From Betaproteobacteria bacterium (GTDB taxonomy: Bacteria > Pseudomonadota > Gammaproteobacteria > Burkholderiales > Casimicrobiaceae), in NCBI GenBank assembly GCA_016704895.1, contig JADIZG010000052.1, positions 1 through 19,901 on the forward strand: 19,901 nucleotides of DNA. The letters run 5' to 3'. Of this stretch, positions 1 through 7,465 are shown one piece after another. The number at the start of each line of letters is the position of its first letter. The first letter of the stretch is position 1. Made by a program: the position numbers and the translations under genes. The notes below the pieces were generated by a model. It was not told the origin of the DNA. It ran no database searches and was given only the letters and a program-made list of their open reading frames with translations.

Positions 1-72
1 GGCAAGATTCAGAAGGGCGTCGGCAATGTGAAAGAGGCCGTTGCGGATCTGAAGGACGCCGCGAAGAAGTGA
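1..72 (+). CDS. CsbD-like stress protein, 3' end only
   Basis: The window opens inside a reading frame that gives 23 residues (GKIQKGVGNVKEAVADLKDA, then AKK) and a TGA stop. The GKIQKGVG motif followed by a Lys/Ala/Asp-rich amphipathic end is typical of the C-terminus of CsbD/YjbJ-type proteins. These are small (about 60-70 residues), hydrophilic, stress-induced proteins of unknown biochemical role. Only the last third is visible, so the start, promoter and full length cannot be judged. The family assignment rests on this short stretch alone. Confidence 0.6.
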   Translation, partial: GKIQKGVGNVKEAVADLKDAAKK

Positions 73-164
73 TCGGGCCCCTGCGCGCACGGCAACGTGA
101 ATGCAGGGGCACGCGCAGTCAGCAGCAACGTGCCGTACCATCGTCCCGGCGGCTCGAACGGAGA

Positions 165-533
165 ATGGCGTTGTTCAAGATCGAAGTTGAAGACGGTCAT
201 GGTGTCTGGTCCGACGTGCGCAGCGCCGCCGGCATCGTCCTGACCTTCGAGAACGAGGATGAGGCGCGGGCGAAGCTGGCCGAGCTCTACCCCGTCATCG
301 TGCAGATGGAAAAGTACGGCGGCGGCAAGCGCACGCGCGTTGTCCGCGTCTTCCGCACCGATACGGAATGGAAGGACGGCACGCCGCCGGCTGCCGCCTA
401 CAGGCCGGGTCCGGCCCGGGACCCCGGGTTCGGCCTTGCAGGATCGCTGCCCCGGGACCCCGGCCAAGGTCAGCCCAGCTGCGCGCGAAGGCCCCGGATT
501 TCGTCTTCGAGACGTCCGATCCGCTCGACATAG
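165..533 (+). CDS. small hypothetical protein
   Basis: This is a 122-residue frame starting MALFKIEVEDGHG. I chose the ATG at 165 because residues upstream of it in the same frame are Arg-rich and look non-coding. Residues 1 to about 80 look like a real soluble domain: alternating beta-type segments, an acidic helix (ENEDEARAKLAELYP) and a basic stretch (GGGKRTRVVRVFR). Beyond about residue 85 the sequence becomes Pro/Gly/Arg-rich and its last 64 bases overlap the convergent cbpM gene. The natural protein may therefore be shorter, with a frameshift or missed stop near 390-470. A GGAG lies only one base from the ATG, which is too close for a good ribosome site. I do not recognise the family. 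Confidence 0.45.
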   Translation: MALFKIEVEDGHGVWSDVRSAAGIVLTFENEDEARAKLAELYPVIVQMEKYGGGKRTRVVRVFRTDTEWKDGTPPAAAYRPGPARDPGFGLAGSLPRDPGQGQPSCARRPRISSSRRPIRST

Positions 534-784
534 CTCAGCACGACGCTGACGCCGTATGGATCGAGCTCTAAATCGTGTCGAATCCGCGAGGCTGCCTGCG
601 CGACGACGAGCCATCGGGCCTCGAACGTCCACGTCGGAGCATCCGAATCGCACGGGACGCGTGCGCCGTAGCGCCCCAACTCGCGCAGCTCGCCTTCGGG
701 AAGTCCCGAAGCCCGCAGGAGCTGCGTCCAGGTCACCTCGACAACCGCGTCGAGAGGCATGGCGTCGTCGATGGGTGCGATCAT
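470..784 (-). CDS. cbpM: CbpM-like chaperone modulator (partner of CbpA)
   Basis: This 104-residue protein has the CbpM layout. An N-terminal MerR-like helical part (WTQLLRASGLPEGELRELGRYG) is followed by an aromatic-containing middle segment (APTWTFEARWLVVAQAA). The C-terminal part (RIRHDLELDPYGVSVVLSYV, then ERIGRLEDEIRGLRAQL) is the conserved coiled region of the family. CbpM proteins bind the J-domain of the DnaJ homologue CbpA and restrain its stimulation of DnaK. The start codon overlaps the stop of the upstream cbpA-like gene by four bases (ATGA, 781-784 on the reverse strand), the usual sign of translational coupling. Its reading frame is intact although cbpA itself is broken, so its partner may be missing. 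It converges with the small gene ending at 533. Confidence 0.85.
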   Translation of the reverse strand: MIAPIDDAMPLDAVVEVTWTQLLRASGLPEGELRELGRYGARVPCDSDAPTWTFEARWLVVAQAASRIRHDLELDPYGVSVVLSYVERIGRLEDEIRGLRAQLG

Positions 785-1729
785 TGGGCGACCTCCTGCT
801 CGAAGTGTGCGCGCGGATTGAAGTTCGAGCTCTCGGAAAGCTGTTGGTAGAGCGCTCTCTGCCTGTCGTCGACGAGGGTCGGCACTTCGATGCGCACCGC
901 GCGTAAGGTCGCCCCGCCGCGCCGCTTCCGCGAGTCATGCCGCGGCCCGTCAGGCGCAGTTGCTGCCCCGGCCTCGTGCCGGCCGGCACCTTGAGCGTCA
1001 CGGCGCCCGCAGGCGTAGGCACGTCCACGCTCGTGCCGAGGACGGCCTCCCACGGCGCGAGCGGCAGATCGAGATAGAGATCCCCTTGCCGGATACGCGA
1101 TACAGCGGATGCGCGACGACTTCGACGTTGAGATAGAGGTCACCGTCCGGGCCGCCATTCGCGCCTTTGCCTCCTTTGCCCGGCGGCACCTCAGCTTCTC
1201 GCCGTCGACGACGCCGCGCGGAATGCGTGTCTTCACGCGATGCGGTACGCGCCGCACACCGCCCTCCGGGTCCCATTCGAGCACGGCGAGCTCGAGGTCG
1301 ACTTCCGTGCCGTGGTACGCCTGCGAGAACGAAATGCGAACCACCGCCTCGTAGTCGCTGCCGGCCATCGAGCGCTGCGCACGGTGTGCGCCGCCCGCGC
1401 CCTGGCGCCCGGCGAGCCCGGCGAACAGGTTGGACAGATCGACATCGTCGAAGCCGCCTTGCCCCTGCGCGAAGCGCTGGTCCCAATCCGGCGGCGGGCG
1501 GAATTCCTGACCGGGCGTGTGGCTGCCAAGCTGGTCGTACGCAGCGCGCTTCTCCGGATCCTTGAGCGTTTCGTACGCCTCGGCCACTTCCTTGATGCTC
1601 CTCGGCGTCCTTTTCCTTCGATACGTCAGGGTGATATTTGCGCGCGAGCCGGCGATAGGCGGTCTTGACGTCGTCCGCCGACGCGTCGCGTTTCACGCCG
1701 AGAATCGCGTAGTAGTCCTTGTACTTCAT
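781..1729 (-). pseudogene. cbpA: cbpA-like DnaJ co-chaperone, multiply frameshifted
   Basis: Read in one frame no full protein is found, but stitching three frames gives a recognisable CbpA. The J-domain (MKYKDYYAILGVKRDA, with HPD at residues 33-35) is followed by VAEAYETLKDPEKRAAYDQL, a Gly-rich linker, and the C-terminal domains (RIPRGVVDGEKLR; GDLYLNVEVVAHPLYRVSGK; DLYLDLPLAPWEAVLGTSV; VRIEVPTLVDDRQRALYQQL). Frame changes are needed near 1602-1607, 1180-1190, 1080-1086 and 900-925. An SD-like GGAG precedes the ATG at 1729. CbpA helps DnaK and binds curved DNA in enterobacteria. The gene ends in a 4-base overlap with cbpM. Several changes lie near short G-runs, so sequencing or assembly error is the main alternative. 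The neighbouring 1276-codon gene has no such errors, which favours real decay. Confidence 0.75.
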
Positions 1730-2747
1730 CTGGGCTCCTCCGCCCGTACCGGTGCCGCCAGTATGACGGCGGCAGGATCAGTCAGGCGTGCCCGCACCAT
1801 CGCGAGCTGGGACGAATCGCCATGCGAACACTCGTTCCCATCGTCGTCAATGTCCGTTTCGGGCCCCGAGGAGCTTCTGCAACGGGTCGGACCCGGTCGT
1901 GGCGCGGAGTGCGACCCGGCCTGATCGGACGTCGGTCGTCCCGATCGGATCCGGACCCGGACCCAGGGTTCCGGCACGCCGAGGCTGATGAACCCTTCTC
2001 GTTCGATCGAGACGCTCGCGCTCGTCCATCGAAGGATCCTCGGCGCCGGCGCTGACCGCAGGACGCGTGCCGAGGCGGTGGCGACCTGGTGGCCCTGACG
2101 CCGCCATCGGCTTCGTCCCTCGCCGCTGACGTCGCCTGGTTTCGTGTCCGCGGTCCGCGTCGGGTCGGCTCCGGCCCGTGGAAATGATGTCGACGTCCTA
2201 TGACGTTGTCGTATCCGCGCAACACGCTGTCGCCGTCGCCCGACGAACGGTAGGCAAAACGCGACGGTTTCGATCGCTCGAGCGCAAACGACCTGTAGTG
2301 CGCAGGTTGATCAGAATGTCATCCTGCTTGCGGGTCGCCGCACGGCTACCGGCGCGTCCGCGGTATCGGTGAACGCAGCAACCTGTTCTGTTCAGTCGAC
2401 TTCCCCCTGCCATGCCATGGGGCATCTCCGGCGCTTGACGTTTTGGCGAATTATTGATCAATCATACACTTACATCGAATTTCTCGACAAATTCTCTGCG
2501 CATGCATCGCTGCTAGCATCCCCTCGACCCCAGCCGCCAAAGAGCCGCGGGGTCGCGTCGGCACCCCCGAGTCGGGGGCCGAGACACCCGGCCCGGGAGC
2601 GTTGTTGGACGCGCGCGGATCGTCGGGACGAGACGTCGGGGGGCATCCCGCGGCCGAGAATGCCGGCAGCGGGGCGCGACGGGTCCTTGACCGGACCCGC
2701 GGTGGCCAGCCCGGCGAGGGATTCACCGCCAGCCTGATCGGGTCGCC
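1730..2747. other. long region without a convincing gene; leader of the surface-protein gene
   Basis: Open frames here are short, Arg/Pro-rich and on both strands, as expected by chance in GC-rich DNA. I recognise no product. The only composition change is an AT-rich patch at about 2441-2515. It contains a TTGACG hexamer (2435-2440), a perfect 10-bp palindrome ATTGATCAAT (2453-2462) and AT-rich -10-like sequences at loose spacing. It is the best candidate promoter zone for the gene starting at 2748 and would give a leader of roughly 200-270 bases. A small inverted repeat CCCCCGA/TCGGGGG sits at 2564-2578. The part from 1730 to about 2430 could be the remains of decayed genes next to the broken cbpA. 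Confidence 0.5.
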
Positions 2748-5700
2748 ATGCGCCGCTCTGCCGCCAAGTCCGTTCCGAACGCCGTCCAGCCCGCTGAGTC
2801 GCATCCCGCTCCCCGCCCGCTGCGCCGGCTGCTCGGCGCGTGCGCGCTGGCGCTCGCGGTGTCGGCGCCCGCCCACGCGGCGATCAACGTCAACAAGACG
2901 TTCACCCCCGACGCGGTCGCGGCCGGCCAGCCGTCGAAGGTCACGTTCTACTTCCTGAACAACAACATCGTCGACGCGACGTCGGTGCAGTTCGTCGACC
3001 CGCTGCCGTCGCCGATGCAGGTCGCGCCGACGCCCAATGCTGTGTCCAACTGCGGCGGGACGCTCACCGCCGTGCCGGGCGCCACGTCGGTCTCGTTCAC
3101 CGGCGGCACGGTGCCCAAGGCGGTCGGCACGACGCCGGGCCAGTGCGAGCTGAGCTTCGACGTCATCGTGGCGACGGCGAACGTGCTGATCAACTCGGTG
3201 CCGGCCGGCGAGGTGACCACGTCGCAGGGCCCGAACAGCCAGGCTGCGGAAGCCACGCTCAACGTGACCGGTCTCGCGCCGATCGTCGGGCAGAAGGTGT
3301 TCAGCCCGACGTTCGTCCACGGCTACCTGCCGCAGAACTCGACGCCGATCCCGGCGGGCGGCAAGTCGTCCGTCACGATCACGCTCAACAACCCGAACGG
3401 CGTCGCGCTCACCAACGTCACGTTCACCGACAACCTGCCGTCGACGACGCACCCGAGCAGCCCGGTCGCGGCCGGCGGCCTCGTCGTCTCGCCGATTCCG
3501 AACGGGTCGACGACCTGCGGCGGAACCTTCGTCCCGGTCGCGGGCGCGAAGAGCGTCACGCTCACGGGTGGCACGATCCCGGCGCTCGGGAGCTGCAACG
3601 TCAAGTTCGACGTCGTCGCCGAGAGCCCGGCGGTCAACGCGCAGGGGAACGTCACGAACGCGATCCCGGCGGGCGGGGTGACGACGTACGAAGGCCCGAC
3701 CAACGCCACGTTCTCGGCGCAGATCAACCGGCAGACCGGCGCCAACCTGGGCAAGTCGTTCAGCCCGTCGACGATCGCGAACAACGGCACGTCGCTGCTG
3801 ACGATCACGGTCCGCAACTACACCGCGAGCCCGCTCAACAACATCGGGTTCACGGACAACCTGCCGGCCGGCATGGAGATCGCGACGCCCGCGCAGCCGG
3901 CGTTCGCCGCCGGCGACTGCCAGTTCGCCTCGTCGACCGTCGCGTCGGGTTTCTCGGTGACGGCGCTTCCGGACGGCACGAGCATCGGGGTCTCGGGCGG
4001 ATCGCTCGTCGCCGCGCCGAACTCGGCCAATCCGGCGCAGTGCACGATCCGCGTCAACGTGACCGCGAACAACGCCGGCACGACCAACCTCACGCTTGCC
4101 AATACGATCCTGACCGGCACCTGGGACGGCACCTTCCCGTACCCGGCGGCGAGCGCGAACCTGATCGTCCAGCCGACGAGCAGGATCACCGGCACGAAGT
4201 CGTTCAACCCCGGCACGGTGTTCCAGGGCCAGGCGAGCCTCGCGACGGTCGTCCTGACGAACGACAGCGGCGTCGCGCTCACGAGCTTCGGCTTCGTCGA
4301 CAACGTCAACTCGACGATGGGCGGCGCGCCCGGAAGCGTCAAGCTCGCCGCTGCGCCGGCGCCGACCAACGACTGCGGCATGACCGCGGTGATCGACGGG
4401 AGCTCGAACGTGATCACGTTCACCGGCGGGTCGCTCGCCGCGGGCGCGAGCTGCACGATCACGTTCCCGGTGCAGACGTTCAACAACACCGCGACCGGCA
4501 ACCGCACCAACACGATCGCCGTGAACGCCGTCACCGGGACGCCCCCGGCCGGCGACCCGGTCAAGAACCTGATCGCGATCGCGGGCACGCTGGTCGTCAC
4601 CGCTCCGGCGACGGCGTCGAAGGGCTTCTCGCCGTCGAGCGTGCCGGCGGGCACGGATTCGCTGCTGACGATTACCGTCAATCGGCCGAACAACGCGCCG
4701 GCCTGGGCCAACTTCACGATCACCGACAACCTGCCGGCCGGCCACACGATCTCGCCGGTGGTCGCGACGCCCGCGGGCACCGCCTGCGTCGGGACGCTGA
4801 CCGCCCCGTCGGGCGGGACGACGATCCAGTTCGCCTCGACCACCCCGCCGGCCAACAACGCGTTCTGCACGATCCGCGTCAACGTGCGGACGCCCGCCGG
4901 CAGCGCGGGCGTGGCCACCAACACGATCACGCCGGGACAGTTCGTCGTCAGCTACGTCGGCGGCGGCAGCTACAGCAACAATGCGAACATCACCGCCAAC
5001 ATCACGCGCGTCACGGCGAGCGTCACGCTCACCAAGTCGTTCGACCCGGCGGTCGTCGACCTGATGGGCACGTCGACGATGTTCCTGCGCATCGTGAACA
5101 CGGCGGGGAACGCGATCAACCTCACCGGCGTCAACCTCGAGGACCACCTGCCGGCGGGCCTCGTGCTGGCCGCGGTCCCGAACCCGCAGTTCACGGGAAC
5201 CGGCTGCTCGCTCGGCACGCTGGTCGCGACGCCCGGCGACAACAAGGTGACGCTGACCAACGCGTCGGTGAACGCCAACCGGATCTGCACGATCCAGGTG
5301 CTGACGCAGGCGCTGGCGGCGGGCAACCTGATCAACCAGGTGCCAGCCGGCGCGCTGACCACGACGCAGAACGTCAGCAACCTCGAGCCGGTCGCCGCGA
5401 CGATCACGTCGACGGGCCTGTCGCACCTGACGATCACCAAGGACGACGGCGTCGCCGAGATCAAGGCGGGCGGCACGACCACCTACACGGTCGTCGTCAC
5501 CAATGCCGACCTCGCCAACGTCGCCGCCGTCGCCGGCGCGACGTTCACCGACACGCCGCCCGCGGGCATGACGTTCACGTCGTGGTCGTGCGTGCCGTCG
5601 GCCGGCGCGGTCTGCACGGCGAACGGCACCGGCCCGATCGTCGACTCGGTGACGATCCCGAAGGGAGGCTCGATCACCTACACGATCCAGGCGCTGCTCG

Positions 5701-6578
5701 CGGCCGACTACGCGTCTTCGACGGTCAAGAACTGCGCGAAGATCGAGCCGCCCGCATCGGTGATCGACGACCTGTCGGACAACGAGGCGTGCGACACCGA
5801 CAAGATCCTGCGCGGTCTCAAGCTCAGGAAGGTCTGGGTCAACGCGATCGTCGACGACGCGATCACGGTCGCGACGACCGGCCTCGCGAACAACGCGTCG
5901 GTGGCGTCGACGTCGACCGGCAACAACTCGACCGACGGCACGCAGGTGTTCAATCAGTCCGGCGGGACGGTGACGCTGCCCGCGGAGACGTTCGCGCCCG
6001 GGTCGCAGGCGAACTACACGACGACGGTGGCGTGCACCGGGGCGACGCTCTCGGGCAGCACGCCGGGGTCGACGTTCACGATGCCCGACAACGACGTCAC
6101 CTGCACCTACACGAACACGCGCAAGTCGGTGACGCTGCAGCTGCTGAAGACCTGGATCAACGCGAGGCTCGGCGACGCGGTGACGGTGACCGCGGCGGGG
6201 ATCACGAACAGCGCGGGGGCTGCGCTGAACGCGGTGGCGGACACGGCCAACGAGACGGATCCGGGGACGGTCGTGACCGTGTACGCGGGCGAGGTGGCGA
6301 CGCTGAACGAAGGCGCGATCTCGGGGTCGGGCGAGACCTACCTGACGAGCTTCTCGTGCACCGGCAACGCCAATCCGCTGGTCGGGTCGGCGCTGACGGT
6401 GGCGGCCAGCGACACGGCGATCGTGTGCACGTTCGTCAACGAGTGGCTGCCCCCGGCGCCGCCGCCGCCGCCGGGGGTGACGGCGATTCCGGTGACCTCG
6501 CCGGGAGGGCTCGCGCTGATGGCCGCACTGCTGGCACTGCTGGGGGCGGCTGCGACGCGGCGCCGCGGTCGCAACTGA
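2748..6578 (+). CDS. large secreted repeat protein (DUF11/DUF7933-like domains) with IPTL-like C-terminal sorting tail
   Basis: This is a 1276-residue exported protein. After a long basic N-terminus a hydrophobic segment (RRLLGACALALAVSAPAHA, ending near residue 44) is a signal peptide. Six related Ig-like domains follow, each opening with a K-x-F-x-P motif, at about residues 46, 182, 335, 483, 624 and 762. They share LTITxxN, FTDNLPAG and CGGT/LTGGT-type motifs. A DUF11-like domain begins near 894 (LTITKDDGVAEIKAG). Two SpaA/prealbumin-like modules start near 1024 (LKLRKVWVNAIVDDAITV) and 1130 (LQLLKTWINARLGDAVTV). The last 30 residues are a Pro-rich linker, IPVTSPGGLALMAALLALLG and an Arg cluster, matching the layout of IPTL/PEP-CTERM sorting signals. 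A cell-surface or matrix role is inferred. The ribosome site before the ATG is weak. Confidence 0.88.
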   Translation: MRRSAAKSVPNAVQPAESHPAPRPLRRLLGACALALAVSAPAHAAINVNKTFTPDAVAAGQPSKVTFYFLNNNIVDATSVQFVDPLPSPMQVAPTPNAVSNCGGTLTAVPGATSVSFTGGTVPKAVGTTPGQCELSFDVIVATANVLINSVPAGEVTTSQGPNSQAAEATLNVTGLAPIVGQKVFSPTFVHGYLPQNSTPIPAGGKSSVTITLNNPNGVALTNVTFTDNLPSTTHPSSPVAAGGLVVSPIPNGSTTCGGTFVPVAGAKSVTLTGGTIPALGSCNVKFDVVAESPAVNAQGNVTNAIPAGGVTTYEGPTNATFSAQINRQTGANLGKSFSPSTIANNGTSLLTITVRNYTASPLNNIGFTDNLPAGMEIATPAQPAFAAGDCQFASSTVASGFSVTALPDGTSIGVSGGSLVAAPNSANPAQCTIRVNVTANNAGTTNLTLANTILTGTWDGTFPYPAASANLIVQPTSRITGTKSFNPGTVFQGQASLATVVLTNDSGVALTSFGFVDNVNSTMGGAPGSVKLAAAPAPTNDCGMTAVIDGSSNVITFTGGSLAAGASCTITFPVQTFNNTATGNRTNTIAVNAVTGTPPAGDPVKNLIAIAGTLVVTAPATASKGFSPSSVPAGTDSLLTITVNRPNNAPAWANFTITDNLPAGHTISPVVATPAGTACVGTLTAPSGGTTIQFASTTPPANNAFCTIRVNVRTPAGSAGVATNTITPGQFVVSYVGGGSYSNNANITANITRVTASVTLTKSFDPAVVDLMGTSTMFLRIVNTAGNAINLTGVNLEDHLPAGLVLAAVPNPQFTGTGCSLGTLVATPGDNKVTLTNASVNANRICTIQVLTQALAAGNLINQVPAGALTTTQNVSNLEPVAATITSTGLSHLTITKDDGVAEIKAGGTTTYTVVVTNADLANVAAVAGATFTDTPPAGMTFTSWSCVPSAGAVCTANGTGPIVDSVTIPKGGSITYTIQALLAADYASSTVKNCAKIEPPASVIDDLSDNEACDTDKILRGLKLRKVWVNAIVDDAITVATTGLANNASVASTSTGNNSTDGTQVFNQSGGTVTLPAETFAPGSQANYTTTVACTGATLSGSTPGSTFTMPDNDVTCTYTNTRKSVTLQLLKTWINARLGDAVTVTAAGITNSAGAALNAVADTANETDPGTVVTVYAGEVATLNEGAISGSGETYLTSFSCTGNANPLVGSALTVAASDTAIVCTFVNEWLPPAPPPPPGVTAIPVTSPGGLALMAALLALLGAAATRRRGRN

Positions 6579-6614
6579 TCGCGGCTACCGCAGGAACGAA
6601 GTAGGGGGGAGGGT

Positions 6615-6641
6615 CGGCCCGGTCCGGCATGGACCGGGCCG
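6615..6641 (+). terminator. hairpin downstream of the surface-protein gene
   Basis: An 11-bp perfect stem (CGGCCCGGTCC / GGACCGGGCCG) with a 5-base loop GGCAT lies 36 bases after the stop at 6578. There is no clear T-run after it, so it could act as a weak terminator or as a 3'-end-protecting structure for the 3.8-kb message. Confidence 0.5.
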
Positions 6642-6684
6642 GTGTTGCGGGCGGGGGGAAGCGAAGAAGAAGCAACAAGAAAAA

Positions 6685-6710
6685 GGCCGGACGCCTCGCG
6701 GCGTCCGGCC
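6685..6710 (-). terminator. intrinsic terminator of the cold-shock gene, possibly bidirectional
   Basis: A perfect 11-bp GC-rich stem (GGCCGGACGCC / GGCGTCCGGCC) has a 4-base loop TCGC. On the reverse strand it is followed by TTTTCTTGTT and lies 38 bases past the stop of the cold-shock gene. On the forward strand it is followed by TTT, so it may also stop read-through from the surface-protein gene. Confidence 0.85.
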
Positions 6711-6748
6711 TTTCGCCTTCTATCGTGCCCGGTGTCCCGGGCCCGGGA

Positions 6749-6952
6749 TCAGGCCGTCTGGATGTTCGACGCCTGCTTGCCCTTCGGGCCCTGCGTGACT
6801 TCGAACTGGACCTTCTGGCCTTCCTTCAGGCTCTTGAAGCCCGGCATGTTGATCGCCGAGAAATGCGCGAAGAGATCTTCGCCGCCGCCGTCCGGCGTGA
6901 TGAAGCCGAAGCCCTTGGCGTCGTTGAACCATTTGACGGTTCCGGTAGGCAT
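6749..6952 (-). CDS. cspA: CspA-family cold-shock protein
   Basis: This 67-residue single cold-shock (OB-fold) domain is the usual length of the family. It begins MPTGTVKWFNDAKGFGFITP, with RNP1 KGFGFI at residues 13-18 and RNP2 LFAHF at 27-31. These aromatic motifs bind single-stranded RNA and DNA. Such proteins act as cytoplasmic RNA chaperones in cold or general stress. An AAGGA ribosome site lies seven bases before the ATG. The gene has its own promoter region (7066-7103) and terminator (6685-6710), giving a 5' leader of roughly 110-120 bases, as often seen for cold-inducible csp genes. Bacteria carry several paralogues, so the exact csp letter is uncertain. Confidence 0.95.
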   Translation of the reverse strand: MPTGTVKWFNDAKGFGFITPDGGGEDLFAHFSAINMPGFKSLKEGQKVQFEVTQGPKGKQASNIQTA

Positions 6953-7065
6953 GTCTGTTTCCTTGAGCAGTAATGGTCGGGCGCCGGGTATCCGCCCGGC
7001 CGGTGTTTCGATCTCAAGGACGTCGAGCGGGCGCGGAACCGCGTGCGCTTCAGCACTTGAATCAA

Positions 7066-7103
7066 AAACGGCGATAATTGTAAACGTTTTTCGCCGTTTG
7101 CAA
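7066..7103 (-). promoter_or_regulatory. AT-rich promoter of the cold-shock gene with embedded inverted repeat
   Basis: On the reverse strand TTGCAA (7098-7103) is a -35-like box. TACAAT (7077-7082, spacing 15) or AATTAT (7074-7079, spacing 18) could be the -10. A perfect 9-bp inverted repeat AAACGGCGA/TCGCCGTTT (7066-7074 and 7091-7099) overlaps both boxes and could be an operator or a hairpin. The patch stands out from its GC-rich surroundings. Confidence 0.5.
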
Positions 7104-7130
7104 GGCTTTTTGGAGCGCTTTGCCGCTGTC

Positions 7131-7445
7131 CTGTGGGTCGGCCTTCAGGCCGACGGGTTGCGCCCCTGTGGGTCGGCCTTCAGGCCGACGGGGCGTCGTT
7201 GTGGGTCGGCCTTCAGGCCGACGGGCTGCGCCCCCTGTGGGTCGGCCTTCAGGCCGACGGACCGCCCCTGTGGGTCGGCCTTCAGGCCGACGGGGTGCTC
7301 CCCTGTGGGTCGGCCTTCAGGCCGACAGGATGCGCCCTCTGTGGGTCGGCCTTCAGGCCGACGGGGTTCCGATGCCAAAGGCGTCGGGCTGAAGCCCGAC
7401 CCACAGGAATCGCGTAAGTCCCTGTGGGTCGGCCTTCAGGCCGAC
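7131..7445. repeat. REP cluster 1: nine palindromic repeats, mostly tandem
   Basis: Copies begin at about 7131, 7166, 7201, 7235, 7268, 7303, 7339, 7383 (inverted) and 7422. Each has a GTGG head directly before the hairpin GTCGGCCTTCAGGCCGAC (8-bp stem, TC loop). The copy at 7383 is the alternative stem GTCGGGCTTCAGCCCGAC. The first seven lie head-to-tail with a period of about 33-36 bp. The cluster fills the gap between the cold-shock promoter and the 3' end of the metE-like gene. Frames running through it translate as repeating WVGLQADG-type peptides, which I regard as artefacts. Confidence 0.95.
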
Positions 7446-7465
7446 AGGACCCTTCGGATCCCGGA

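Noticed and set aside
9..1028. 339-codon reverse-strand frame across the left end
   Set aside because: Only its first part (DVPTPAGAVTLKVPAGTRPG) is meaningful, and that is a fragment of the frameshifted cbpA. The rest is out-of-frame cbpA, cbpM and opposite-strand sequence.
2451..5426. 991-codon open frame on the reverse strand opposite the surface-protein gene
   Set aside because: The product is an Arg/Asp/Val-rich low-complexity sequence without domains, typical of the antisense frame of GC-rich genes. The forward frame has a signal peptide, repeated domains and a sorting tail.
2840..6604. 1254-codon open frame in a second forward frame over the same gene
   Set aside because: It is composed of Arg/His/Gly-rich repeats with no recognisable motifs and is a shadow of the real frame.
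7120..7417. Small proteins with WVGLQADG or GRPSGRR repeats
   Set aside because: These are translations of the REP palindromes in several frames. The same peptides appear wherever the repeats occur and have no start signals of their own.
7131..7445. CRISPR array
   Set aside because: The units recur at 33-36 bp, but the linkers are only 9-12 bases and resemble each other, the repeat is a full palindrome, the same unit occurs in other clusters in both orientations, and no cas genes are present.
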